A stretch of 64,000 nucleotides of DNA from Thioalkalivibrio sp. ALE31 (lineage in GTDB: Bacteria > Pseudomonadota > Gammaproteobacteria > Ectothiorhodospirales > Ectothiorhodospiraceae). The position numbers were made by a program, and so were the translations under genes. The stretch covers positions 248,001 to 312,000 of the forward strand of contig NZ_KB905023.1 in the NCBI RefSeq assembly GCF_000377405.1, given 5' to 3'. The notes beneath the pieces are model-generated. The model saw only the letters and a program-made list of their open reading frames with translations. It was not told where the DNA came from and searched no databases. Positions 37,328-46,248 of this stretch are shown here, piece by piece. Position 1 is the first letter of the stretch. Each line of letters begins with the position of its first letter.

Positions 37328-38488
37328 TCAGTCGGCCGGGACGAGCCGGATCAGCTCCCCCGGATTGTGGTCGGTCAGGATATAGATGGCCCCGTCATGG
37401 ACGCGCACGTCCCGCACGCGGCGGTCGAGATCCGGCAGCACCTCGCTCTCGTTGACCAGCTCGCGCCCCTCGAAGGTCAGCCGGCGAAGGGTCTGATGCG
37501 CCAGGCCGCCCACGAGCAGATCGCCGTCCCAGTCGGCAAAGGCGGGATCGCGGAGGATCGCCATACCCGAAGGGGCGATGGAGGGCGTCCAGTGATACAG
37601 GGGCGATTCCATCCCCTCCTTCTCGGTCAGGCCTTCGCCGACCTGCCCGCCGGCATACTCCCGGCCGTGGGTAATGACCGGCCAGCCGTAGTTCAGCCCG
37701 GGCTCGATGATGTTCACCTCGTCGCCCCCGCGCGGTCCGTGCTCGTTCTGCCAGAAGGTGCCGGTCTCGGGGTCCATCACCATGCCCTGCGGGTTGCGCA
37801 CCCCCCAGGCCCAGATCTCGGGGCGGGCATCGGCATCATCCACCAGCGGATTGTCGTCCGGGACGCGCCCGTCGTCATGCAGCCGGATGATGCTGCCGAT
37901 ATGGGTGGAGGTGTCCTGGGCATGATCGCGCTGGCCGCGGTCACCCACGCTGATGTACACATAACCCGTGTCATCGAACACGATGCGGCTGCCAAAGTGC
38001 CGCCCCCCGGAGACGCCCGGCTCGGCCGTGAACAGCGTCTCCACACCCTGAAGCTCACCGTCCTGGAAACGTGCGCGCGCCAGGCGTGTGGTGAGCCCGC
38101 CATCCACGGCTGCGGAATAGGTGAAGTACAGCCAGCGGTTCTCGGCGAAGTCGGGATGCAGCGCGAGGTCCAGCAGGCCGCCCTGGTTGCGCGCCTGCAG
38201 GTCGCCCGGAACACCGGACACCAACTCGCCCCGGCCGTCGAAGGACCCGGCGTCCTCGAACCAGCGCAGGGTGCCCGGGCGCTCGCTGATCAGGGCCCCG
38301 CCCTCCGGCAGAAACGCAATGGCCCAGGGGTGATTAAGCCCCTCATGCAGCACACTGGCTTGCAGGCCGTGCTCCCCGGCACCGAGCCCCTCGGCCGAGA
38401 CCCCGGAGGATCCGGTACAGGCCATCACCAGACCGGCCAGCACGGGCGCCAGGGTGAGGCGGCTCGTCTTCATCGTGCGCGTCTGCAT
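37328..38488 (-). CDS. PQQ-dependent sugar (aldose) dehydrogenase-like protein
   Basis: 386 residues. The ATG at 38488 is chosen because an excellent AAGGAGGTGA site precedes it. A signal with a possible lipobox (LVMAC) suggests export, perhaps as a lipoprotein. The soluble-GDH/YliI six-bladed propeller motifs are present: [62 protein letters not shown] and [13 protein letters not shown]. It probably oxidises sugars in the periplasm with PQQ; no PQQ synthesis genes are in the window. It is downstream of nei and 11 bp before msrA. Confidence 0.88.
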   Translation of the reverse strand: MQTRTMKTSRLTLAPVLAGLVMACTGSSGVSAEGLGAGEHGLQASVLHEGLNHPWAIAFLPEGGALISERPGTLRWFEDAGSFDGRGELVSGVPGDLQARNQGGLLDLALHPDFAENRWLYFTYSAAVDGGLTTRLARARFQDGELQGVETLFTAEPGVSGGRHFGSRIVFDDTGYVYISVGDRGQRDHAQDTSTHIGSIIRLHDDGRVPDDNPLVDDADARPEIWAWGVRNPQGMVMDPETGTFWQNEHGPRGGDEVNIIEPGLNYGWPVITHGREYAGGQVGEGLTEKEGMESPLYHWTPSIAPSGMAILRDPAFADWDGDLLVGGLAHQTLRRLTFEGRELVNESEVLPDLDRRVRDVRVHDGAIYILTDHNPGELIRLVPAD

Positions 38489-38600
38489 GGTTCACCTCCT
38501 TGGAAAATGCGATGCCTGCGGGGCGGGATACCGCTGGAGACTTGGGCGGCACGGCCAGGAGCCGTGCATCATTCATATCCTTTTGGGATGCCGCGGGGGC

Positions 38601-39422
38601 CTACGGGTTCCCCGGCTGGCAGACCGGACACCAGTAGGTCGCACGCAGGTGCTCGCCCAGTCGGGCATATTCGACCGGTGCCCCGCACTGGTGACAGGGC
38701 TCACCCCGACGACCGTAGACGTTCAGAAACGCCCCCGCCTCCGCACGCTCACGGGTAATCCGCGGCCCCGGCTTCACATTGCGCCGCAGCAGGCGCTCGG
38801 CATCGCGGTACAACCCGCACAGCATGGCCTCCGGCACCTGTGCCAGAGGGCGCAGTGGATGGCACCCCTGCAGGAACAGCACCTCGGACTTGTAGATGTT
38901 GCCGATCCCCGCCGCCAGGGACTGATCCAGCAGCACATCCACGATCGGGCGGGCTGAATCGGCACGATCGCGTACCCGGGCAACAACCGCATCCAGGTCA
39001 ATCGCCGGGTCCAGCAGGTCGGGGCCCACCCGCGCATCCAGCCGGGGAACGTCCCGTGCGCCGTCCGCGCGCGGACGCCACTGCAGCTCACGCGGGTGGA
39101 AACAGACCAGCACGCGATCCGGCAGGCCCAGCACCGCCCACGCCCCGGCCGCCGGCTTGTGCCACGCCGCGCCCGGCGCATACTGGTGCCAGGTCCCGTA
39201 CATCCCAAGATGGCTGCGCAACTGCCAGCGCCGCCCGTCCGCCGCCTCCAGGTCCAGCAGCAGGTGCTTGCCCCGGGCCTGCACGGCCTCCGCGGTCATC
39301 GCGCCGTGTTCCAGTAACGGATCTCCGCGGCGCACACGGGTGGCGACCCGGCTCAGCGCCACCCCCTCGAGCACGGGCCGCAGCGCCGCCGCCAGCTTGT
39401 GGATCGTATCGCCCTCGGGCAT
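38601..39422 (-). CDS. nei: Endonuclease VIII-like DNA glycosylase (Fpg/Nei family)
   Basis: 273 residues starting MPEGDTIHKLAAALRPVLEG. After Met removal, Pro is the Schiff-base nucleophile and Glu the catalytic acid. Lys lies in ARGKHLLLDLEA; helix-two-turn-helix ...QSLAAGIGNIYKSEVLF; and a C4 zinc finger CHQCG...CPVC ends the protein. It removes oxidised bases and nicks abasic sites. MPEGDTIHK and the finger resemble Nei2-type rather than MutM. Confidence 0.9.
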   Translation of the reverse strand: MPEGDTIHKLAAALRPVLEGVALSRVATRVRRGDPLLEHGAMTAEAVQARGKHLLLDLEAADGRRWQLRSHLGMYGTWHQYAPGAAWHKPAAGAWAVLGLPDRVLVCFHPRELQWRPRADGARDVPRLDARVGPDLLDPAIDLDAVVARVRDRADSARPIVDVLLDQSLAAGIGNIYKSEVLFLQGCHPLRPLAQVPEAMLCGLYRDAERLLRRNVKPGPRITRERAEAGAFLNVYGRRGEPCHQCGAPVEYARLGEHLRATYWCPVCQPGNP

Positions 39423-39554
39423 GGCACCCCATCTCCTTGAGCCGCATCCGGATCAAACGAATGCAATCGGGAACGCTGAGGCCGCCCCCCTTGAATGATT
39501 GGCACTCTTGGGCCAAATTCGGAAAACTTGTCAAGGTACAGGGAGGTACCTAGA

Positions 39555-40590
39555 ATGAAAGATAGATCCGCCCTCGGCAGTAAGCCTTCTCTCAATGATT
39601 CAGGGAAGGCCGACCCCGAGGGCTCTTTGTTTCTGCGCCACGCAAGTCCTGCCGTGACTGCGGTGCTGGTCGACGCCGGCTTCTTTCTGGTTCGAAGCCG
39701 ACGCATTTTCGGCAAGCAAGGCCCGGAAGAAACCGCGAAAACCCTCCACGGTCTCGCCCTTGATCATCTCAACGCCCCACGCAATGGGCCGCGGGTTTCC
39801 CGCCTCTATCGCATATTTGTCTACGACGCCCACCCGTCGAACTGGAAAGGACACACCCCACTAGGCAAGAGCCTGTCGACCAGGGGAACACTGATCAATG
39901 TACACGCTCGCGCTCGAGTCGCTTTTGCGTGCGAACAAGGCGCGGTGACTGCCGTGCAGTCATTCTGCACAAGGGAGCCGCAACGCCGTGCGCGCGCAAA
40001 AGCGGCCGAGCCTCCTGGGGTTGGCACCCCAGGTTCCCCGATCCTGCGTTGCGCCGCTTACAGGTAGAACCACTACCTGTTGCACAACGCGCCTTGTCTC
40101 GGAAAACCTGGGGTACCAACGCGAGTGTGTACATTGATCAGTGTTTCCCTGGGGCAGAAGCGAGGTCGCCGTATGGCGGCGGGCATTCCATGACGCACTT
40201 CGCAGCCAGCGAAAGGTCGCTTTGCGGCTCGGGGAGCTGCCGACCAACCATGTCCACTGGCGCCTGAAGCAACACGCGCTGCATGCACTCTGCCAGGGAG
40301 CGCGCGACTGGACGGACATCACCGACGCCGATTTCCACCTCGACCTGCGCCAAAAGGGCGTGGATATGCGATTGGGCATTGATATCGCCGCATTGTCGTT
40401 CAAGCAACAGGTGAATCAGATCATCCTGGTCTCGGGCGACTCCGATTTCGTTCCAGCCGCCAAACTGGCACGACGGGAAGGGATCGATTTCATCCTCGAC
40501 CCCATGTGGGCAACCATCCGCCCAGACCTGCACGAACACATCGACGGTCTGAGAAGTGTTTGCCCGCGCCCGACGCCTGCGACTCCCTGA
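39555..40590 (+). pseudogene. NYN-domain (LabA/DUF88-like) protein gene split by palindromic element B
   Basis: Left part 39555-39879 encodes an N-terminus with AVTAVLVDAGFFLVRSRRIF and SRLYRIFVYDAHP; right part from about 40153 encodes RSEVAVWRRAFHDALRSQRK, then QKGVDMRLGIDIAAL and VSGDSDFVPAAKLARREGID. Together they give one NYN protein of about 255 residues with the acidic RNase-like residues (VDAG, VDMR, SGDSD). The 273-bp element at 39880-40152 interrupts it, shifts frame and adds a stop near 40065. Both halves are otherwise undamaged, so the insertion looks recent. Confidence 0.85.
39880..40152. mobile_element. Palindromic MITE-like element, copy B (273 bp)
   Basis: Terminal inverted repeats of 33 bp with two mismatches (CCAGGGGAACACTGATCAAT at left; its inverse ends CAGTGTTTCCCTGG at right). 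Internal stems GTTGGCACCCCAGGT / ACCTGGGGTACCAAC, tip CAGGTAG-TGGTT-CTACCTG (read on the minus strand; plus-strand loop AACCA), and side hairpin GTGCAG-TCATT-CTGCAC. Same orientation as copy A. No protein. Confidence 0.9.
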
Positions 40591-40623
40591 CACCACCCAA
40601 TAGCGCATGAAGGCGGTGGCTGA

Positions 40624-41601
40624 TCAGCGCTTGCGGTCGGGGTACAGGCGCGGCTCGCCGGCGGGGCGGGTGCGGAACAGGCGCATGGACCACAGATACT
40701 GCGCCGGGGCCTGTTCGATGCCGCGTTCCACGGCTGCGTTCATATGTCGGGCATCCGCCTCGTCGTCGCCGGCGGGATAGTCCTCCAGCGGCGGCCACAG
40801 GCGCATCACGTACTGATCCGCCGCGGGGTCGTACCAGGCGAAGCTGGGGAGCACCGCGGCCTTCGACATGCGCGTCAGGCGCGCCAGCGCGGTCAGCGTG
40901 GCCTTCTTCACACCGAAGAAGTCGACGAAGACGGCGCCCTCGGCGCCCAGGTCCTCGTCCGGCAGGTAATAGAAGAACCGCCCGCGCTTGAGCTGGCGGA
41001 TTGCCGGGCGCAGGCCCTGATCGCGGGCGAAGATGTCGCCGGAGTAGCGCGTCCTGCTGCGGTGGTTGATCCACTCCAGCACCGGGTTCTTCATCGGCTT
41101 GGCGAAGGACACGCCATCGAACATCTGGCTCATGCGCACGCCGCCGTAGTCCAGCGCCAGTGAATGCGGCGCGAGGATGATCACCGGGATGCCGGCCGAG
41201 CTCAGGCGCTCGTAATGTTCCAGGCCCTCGATGCGGATACGCGCGGCATGCTGCCCCGGCTTGCCGAACCACAACAGGCCATAGTCCAGCACGGTCTGTG
41301 CCTGGTAGCGGTAATAGGCCTCCAGGCGTTGCATGCGTTCGGCGGGGCTCAGCTGCGGGAAGCACAGCTCCAGGTTGCGTTCGGCCACCGCGCGGCTGCG
41401 CCCGGCAAAGCGCCGGATCAGCCGGCCCAGGCCACGGGCCAGGCCACGCACGGCCGGGCGCGGCAATTCCTGCAGCACCCACGCCAGGCCCAGCAGCAGC
41501 CAGCTGCCCCAGTAGCGCGGGGCGAAGTGGGCCGCGGTCAGCGGGGCCTGGTAGGCGCCGGCGTCCTCGCTCCGGCTTCGATCGTCGTCGGCTGCGCTCA
41601 T
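40624..41601 (-). CDS. LpxL/HtrB-family lipid A acyltransferase-like protein
   Basis: 325 residues from the ATG at 41601 (ATGA overlap with the upstream TPR gene). The HX4D acyltransferase motif is HSLALDYGGVRM. Other family blocks: RSRAVAERNLELCFPQLS, GIPVIILAPHSLAL, MKNPVLEWINHRSRTRYSGD, RFFYYLPDEDLGAEGAVFVD and FFGVKKATL. A membrane helix near residue 35 (WLLLGLAWVLQELP) anchors it. It would add a secondary acyl chain to lipid A at the inner membrane; whether LpxL- or LpxM-like is not clear. Confidence 0.88.
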   Translation of the reverse strand: MSAADDDRSRSEDAGAYQAPLTAAHFAPRYWGSWLLLGLAWVLQELPRPAVRGLARGLGRLIRRFAGRSRAVAERNLELCFPQLSPAERMQRLEAYYRYQAQTVLDYGLLWFGKPGQHAARIRIEGLEHYERLSSAGIPVIILAPHSLALDYGGVRMSQMFDGVSFAKPMKNPVLEWINHRSRTRYSGDIFARDQGLRPAIRQLKRGRFFYYLPDEDLGAEGAVFVDFFGVKKATLTALARLTRMSKAAVLPSFAWYDPAADQYVMRLWPPLEDYPAGDDEADARHMNAAVERGIEQAPAQYLWSMRLFRTRPAGEPRLYPDRKR

Positions 41602-41957
41602 GCGCCCCCGGAGCCGTCGCCCGGCCCGTCCGTGGCGGCCTGCTGCTTGCGGGCGCGCTTGGCGAAGACCTCCATCTCCTTCACCGCCTGCAGGTCGCCC
41701 TTCTCCGTGGCCACGCGAATGCCGCGCTCGCAGGTGGACAGCGCCGCCTCGGGGCGCTCGAGCTGGACCAGCGTCTTCGCCAGCAGTTTCCACGCCGCGG
41801 AGTACCCGCCGTCCAGTTCCAATGCGCGCTCGAGGTGCGGAACGGCGGCCTCGAGCTGACCGTCGGTCGCCAGGGCGTTGCCCAGCGAGAAACGCAACAT
41901 GGCGGAGTCCTGTCCGCCATCGAGCATGTTCTGGAAACGTTCGATCATGTCGCTCAT
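41598..41957 (-). CDS. Small TPR-repeat protein
   Basis: 119 residues: SAMLRFSLGNALATDGQLEA then AVPHLERALELDGGYSAAWK and LLAKTLVQLERPEAALSTCE make about two and a half tetratricopeptide repeats; the tail is basic then disordered. Cytosolic, with no signal. Probably a protein-interaction adaptor. It lies between trkH and the acyltransferase gene, coupled to the latter. Confidence 0.75.
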   Translation of the reverse strand: MSDMIERFQNMLDGGQDSAMLRFSLGNALATDGQLEAAVPHLERALELDGGYSAAWKLLAKTLVQLERPEAALSTCERGIRVATEKGDLQAVKEMEVFAKRARKQQAATDGPGDGSGGA

Positions 41958-41997
41958 GGGGCACCTCCCGCGCCGCCGGTCAAACGATGCGTTCAGG

Positions 41998-43452
41998 CTA
42001 ACGCCGCCAGAAGGCGGGCGACAGAAGCACCAGCACGGTAAAGATTTCCAGCCGCCCCATCAGCATGGCGAGCACGAGAACCCATTTGCTGAAATCGTTG
42101 ATTGACTGGAAATTGGGCCCGACCTCACCCAGCCCGGGGCCGAGGTTGTTCAGCGTGGCCGCGACCGCGGAAAACGACGTGACCTGATCGAGCCCCGACG
42201 CCATTAGCGCCAGCATCATCACCACGAATACCATCACGTAGGCCGCGAGAAAGCCCCACACCGCCTGCACGACGCGGTCCGGTGCCTCCTTGCCGTTCAC
42301 CTTGACCGTGATCCGCGCATGCGGATGGATCAGCCGCTTGATCTCGCGCAGGCCCTGCTTGGCCAGCAACAGCACGCGCACCACCTTCATGCCGCCGCCG
42401 GTGGAGCCGGTACAGCCGCCGATGAACGACAGGAAGATCAGCAGTACCGGGAGGAAACCGGGCCACAGATAGAAGGCATCCGTGGCATAGCCCGTGGTGG
42501 TCGCGATGGACACGACATGGAAGATCCCGCGCCGCAGCGCATCCCCGAGCTGATCGGTAAACCCGCTCCAGAGCATGAAGGCAACCACCAGCACCGTTGC
42601 GGAACCCAGCACCAGCAGATAGGCGCGCAGCTCCTCGTCGCGCCGGTAGGGCTTCCAGGTCGCCCGATGCAGTACCAGGAAATGCAGGGCGAAGTTCATC
42701 CCGGCCAGCACCATGAAGGCAATGGCGACGATCTCGATGGCCACCGAATCGAAATGACCGATGCTGGCGTCATAGGTCGAGAATCCGCCAATGGCGACCG
42801 TGGTAAACGAATGCGCCACCGCGTCGAAGGCATCCATGCCGGCGGCCCAGTAGGCCAGCGCGCAGGCCACGGTCAGGCCCAGGTAGATGTACCAGAGGTT
42901 GCGCGCGGTCTCGGCGATGCGCGGGGTGAGTTTATTGTCGCGGATCGGCCCCGGGGTCTCGGCCTTGAACAGCTGCATGCCGCCGACGCCCAGCAGCGGG
43001 AGGATGGCCACCGCCAGCACGATGATGCCCATGCCCCCCATCCACTGGAGTTGCTGGCGATACCACAGGAGCGCCCGCGGCAGGTCATCCAGCCCGGTCA
43101 GTACCGTGGCCCCGGTGGTGGTCAGCCCGGACATCGACTCGAAGGCCGCATCGGTAAAGGAGATCTGCAGACTCGGATCGAGGAACAGGGGCGTCGCCCC
43201 GGCGATGCCCAGCCCCAGCCAGAACAGCACCACCAGGATGAAGCCGTCGCGCGCCTGCAGTTCCCGACGCATCCGGTACAACGGGGCCCACAGCAGCCCG
43301 CCAATCAGCAGGAGCAGGGCAAAGGCCTGCAGGAACACCAGCGCGGTGGCCTCCCCGTACAGGAAGCCGATGGCCGCCGGCGGGAGCATCGCCAGACTGA
43401 ACAGCGTCAGCAGAACACCCAGCAACCGGGCGGTGGAGGCAAGATGAAGCAT
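41998..43452 (-). CDS. trkH: Trk potassium transporter membrane subunit TrkH
   Basis: 484 residues with four pore repeats. Filter-like glycines are seen in SGLTTTGATVL, VAIGGFSTYDASIGHF, VSIATTTGYATD and AATLNNLGPGLG. GCTGSTGGGMKVVRVLLL is the TrkH loop. It takes up K+ with TrkA, encoded 13 bp upstream. High-affinity salt adaptation is its usual role. Confidence 0.95.
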   Translation of the reverse strand: MLHLASTARLLGVLLTLFSLAMLPPAAIGFLYGEATALVFLQAFALLLLIGGLLWAPLYRMRRELQARDGFILVVLFWLGLGIAGATPLFLDPSLQISFTDAAFESMSGLTTTGATVLTGLDDLPRALLWYRQQLQWMGGMGIIVLAVAILPLLGVGGMQLFKAETPGPIRDNKLTPRIAETARNLWYIYLGLTVACALAYWAAGMDAFDAVAHSFTTVAIGGFSTYDASIGHFDSVAIEIVAIAFMVLAGMNFALHFLVLHRATWKPYRRDEELRAYLLVLGSATVLVVAFMLWSGFTDQLGDALRRGIFHVVSIATTTGYATDAFYLWPGFLPVLLIFLSFIGGCTGSTGGGMKVVRVLLLAKQGLREIKRLIHPHARITVKVNGKEAPDRVVQAVWGFLAAYVMVFVVMMLALMASGLDQVTSFSAVAATLNNLGPGLGEVGPNFQSINDFSKWVLVLAMLMGRLEIFTVLVLLSPAFWRR

Positions 43453-43465
43453 CTGCGCCTCCCGC

Positions 43466-44845
43466 CTAGAAGAACAGTGCCGTGGGCTGGAACAGGCGCT
43501 GGACCTGCTTCACCTTGCGCCGGTCGGTCACGAACAGGATCACATGGTCGCCGGCCTCGATGACCGTGTCCCGGTGCGGGATGATGACCTCCTCCTCGCG
43601 GACCACCGCGCCCAGGCTCGTACCCTCGGGGAAGTCGATCTCGTCGACCCGCCGCCCGACCACCTGCGAGGTGCGCGCATCGCCGTTGACCACCGTCTCG
43701 ATCGCCTCCGCCGCCCCGCGCCGCAGGGTATGCACGGTGGCAGTACCACCCTCGCGCACCCGCGCCAGCAGGGCCCCGATGGTCGCCTGCTGCGGCGAGA
43801 TCGCGACATCGATGGTCCCGCTCTGCAGCAGGTCCACGTAGCTGGGACGATTGATCAGCGACATCACCTTGCGCACGCCCCAGCGCTTGGCCAGCATCCC
43901 GGCAAAGATATTCGCCTGGTCGTCGTTGGTGACCGCGCAGAACACATCGCTGTGCTCAACGTTGATGGACTCGAGGAAGCGGTCATCCGAGCTGTCCCCG
44001 TGCAGCACCAGCACATTGCTGGGCAGCGTCCGCGCCAGGTGGTCGGCGCGCTCGGAGTCACGCTCGATCACCTTGACCCGGTAGCGCTTGCTGAGCGTCT
44101 CGGCGAGCCGCTCGCCGATGTTGCCGCCGCCCGCGATCAGGATGCGCTTGTAGGGCTTCTCCAGCTTGCGCAGCTCGGACGTCACCGCGCGGATGTTCTT
44201 CTTCGCCGCGACAAAGAAGACCTCGTCGTCCGCCTCGATCACCGTGGAACCATCCGGCTGAATCGGCCGGTCCTTGCGGAAGATCGCGGCCACCCGGGTA
44301 TGGATCCCGGGCATGTCGCTTTGCAGGTTCTTCAGTTCGTGGCCGACCAGCGGCCCGCCGTAGTAGGCCCGCACGCCGACCAGGGATACCCGCCCCTCGG
44401 CGAATTCCAGCACCTGCAGCGAGCCGGGGTGCTCGATCAGCCGCTGGATATGGCTGGTCACGATCGCCTCGGGCGAGATCAGCATGTCCACCGGCATCGC
44501 ATCCTGGGCGAACAGCGCCGGGGTCTCGTGATAGTCGCGCGCCCGTACCCGGGCGATCTTGGTCTCGACGTTGAACAGCGTGGAGGCCACCTGGCAGGCC
44601 ACCATGTTGGTCTCGTCGGAATTGGTCACCGCGATCAGCATGGACGCGTCCCGCGCCCCGGCCGCCTCCAGCACCGACGGGTGCGCAGCGAAGCCGTGTA
44701 CCGTTTTTATGTCGTAGCGGTCTTCCAGGTCCGCCAGCATCTCGGAGCGATAGTCGACCACGGTGATGTCGATCCCGTCGGCGCTCAGCGCCTCGGCCAG
44801 CGACTGGCCGACCTGCCCGGCCCCGAGGATGATGATGTGCTTCAT
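43466..44845 (-). CDS. trkA: Trk potassium transporter NAD-binding regulator TrkA
   Basis: 459 residues with two RCK-N Rossmann domains (MKHIIILGAGQVGQSLAEAL at the start and RILIAGGGNIGERLAETLS near residue 235), each followed by a TrkA-C domain. Binds NAD(H)/ATP and gates TrkH. Full length; order ntrX-trkA-trkH on the minus strand. Confidence 0.96.
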   Translation of the reverse strand: MKHIIILGAGQVGQSLAEALSADGIDITVVDYRSEMLADLEDRYDIKTVHGFAAHPSVLEAAGARDASMLIAVTNSDETNMVACQVASTLFNVETKIARVRARDYHETPALFAQDAMPVDMLISPEAIVTSHIQRLIEHPGSLQVLEFAEGRVSLVGVRAYYGGPLVGHELKNLQSDMPGIHTRVAAIFRKDRPIQPDGSTVIEADDEVFFVAAKKNIRAVTSELRKLEKPYKRILIAGGGNIGERLAETLSKRYRVKVIERDSERADHLARTLPSNVLVLHGDSSDDRFLESINVEHSDVFCAVTNDDQANIFAGMLAKRWGVRKVMSLINRPSYVDLLQSGTIDVAISPQQATIGALLARVREGGTATVHTLRRGAAEAIETVVNGDARTSQVVGRRVDEIDFPEGTSLGAVVREEEVIIPHRDTVIEAGDHVILFVTDRRKVKQVQRLFQPTALFF

Positions 44846-44868
44846 GCGTCTCCCGTCCCGGAGCGGAT

Positions 44869-46248
44869 TCAGCTATCGGATTTCACACGCTTGGGGTCGA
44901 TCCCCAGCGCCTTGAACTTGCGGTACAGATGGGTGCGCTCCAGTCCCACCCGTTCCGCCAGGCGCGTCATGTTGCCCTCGGAACGCTCCAGCTGCTGCTG
45001 CAGATACTCGCGCTCGAACTGCTCGCGCGCCTCGCGCAACGGCAGGTCGGGGATGGCCACTGTGCCCTCGCCAGCCTCCTCCGCGCGCTGCGGCTGCCCG
45101 CTGAGGGTGCGTTCCACCTCGTCGCGGGTAATCTCGTCGCCGGAGCCCAGGATCATCAGCCGCTGCACCAGATTGCGCAGTTCGCGCACATTGCCGGGCC
45201 AGTGGTACTGCTGCAGCCGCTCCAGTGCCGGGCGCTGGAAGGCGCGCACCGGCAGGCCCTCCTGCTGGTGCAGGTGGCGCATGTGGCATTCCAGCAGTTC
45301 GGGGATATCCTCCGGGTGCTCGCGCAGTGGCGGGATCGCCAGCGGCAGTACGTTGAGCCGGTAATAGAGGTCCTCGCGGAAGTGGCCCTGCTCCACCGCC
45401 TCGGCCAGGTCGTACTGGCTGGCCGCGATCACGCGCACATTCACGCTGATCGGCTGGTTGCCGCCAATGCGCGTGATGCGCTGGGTGTCCAGCGCGTGCA
45501 GCAGCCGCCCCTGGGTCTGCAGGTCCATCTCCGCGACCTCGTCGAGGAACAGCACGCCGCCCGCCGCCTGCTCCAGCAGGCCATAGCGCACATGCTCGCC
45601 CTGCTCGCTGCCGAACAACTCGGCAATCGCCTCCTCGCCGGACAGCGAACCCACTGAGACCACGATGAACGGGCTCTCGCGCCGCGCGCTGCGCGCATGC
45701 AGCAAGCGCGCGAAGGTCTGCTTGCCCACCCCCGGCTCGCCGGTGATCAGCACCCAGGTATCGTGCTGCGCCATGCGCTGCACCTGGTCGCGCAGGTTCA
45801 CCATGGTGGCGCTGCTGCCGACCGGGTCGTGCACGGTGCCGGCATGGCGTTTCAGGCCCACGTTCTCGCGCTGCAGGCGCGCGGCCTCCAGGGCGTTGTT
45901 CAGGGTGATCAGCAGCTTGTCGATGGACAGCGGCTTCTCGATGAAGTCGTAGGCCCCGAGTCGCGTGGCGTCCACGGCGGTCTCGACATTGCCATGGCCG
46001 GAGATCATCACCACCGGGCAGGGCAGGCCCTCGTCGTCGCTCCACTCCTTCAGCAGCGAGATGCCGTCGCCGTCCGGCATCCAGACATCCAGCAGGATCA
46101 GATCAGGACGGCGGCTGCGGCGCTGGGCCTTGGCCTCGGCCACGGAGCCGGCAAGGGCTACCTGGTAGCCCTCGTCCTCCAGCACATCCTGCAGCAGCAT
46201 GCGGATGTCCGGCTCGTCGTCGACCACGAGTATGTAGGCTTCGCTCAT
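44869..46248 (-). CDS. ntrX: NtrX-like response regulator lacking the sigma-54 contact loop
   Basis: 459 residues. Receiver domain: DDE near 10-12 and phospho-Asp54 in LILLDVWMPDGDG. AAA+ domain: Walker A GEPGVGKQTFARLL (near 168), Walker B GGVLFLDEVAEMD. At the place of GAFTGA the sequence runs ELFGSEQGEHVRYGLLEQAA, so the loop that contacts sigma-54 is missing. A Fis HTH ends it (NMTRLAERVGLERTHLYRKF). It is probably a phosphorylation-controlled DNA binder or repressor rather than a sigma-54 activator (inference). Overlaps ntrY by 4 bp. Confidence 0.9.
   Translation of the reverse strand: MSEAYILVVDDEPDIRMLLQDVLEDEGYQVALAGSVAEAKAQRRSRRPDLILLDVWMPDGDGISLLKEWSDDEGLPCPVVMISGHGNVETAVDATRLGAYDFIEKPLSIDKLLITLNNALEAARLQRENVGLKRHAGTVHDPVGSSATMVNLRDQVQRMAQHDTWVLITGEPGVGKQTFARLLHARSARRESPFIVVSVGSLSGEEAIAELFGSEQGEHVRYGLLEQAAGGVLFLDEVAEMDLQTQGRLLHALDTQRITRIGGNQPISVNVRVIAASQYDLAEAVEQGHFREDLYYRLNVLPLAIPPLREHPEDIPELLECHMRHLHQQEGLPVRAFQRPALERLQQYHWPGNVRELRNLVQRLMILGSGDEITRDEVERTLSGQPQRAEEAGEGTVAIPDLPLREAREQFEREYLQQQLERSEGNMTRLAERVGLERTHLYRKFKALGIDPKRVKSDS

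Noticed and set aside
39880-40152. Target-site duplication around element B, and likewise around C
   Set aside because: The 4 bases outside the core ends are inverted (CCAG/CTGG; TTAG/CTAA), so they extend the inverted repeat. Only copy A shows direct TTAG flanks.
44869-46248. NtrX as the activator of the nitrogen-region sigma-54 promoters
   Set aside because: The GAFTGA loop is absent, so direct activation is unlikely; the regulator at 25956-27599 or an NtrC outside the window fits better.
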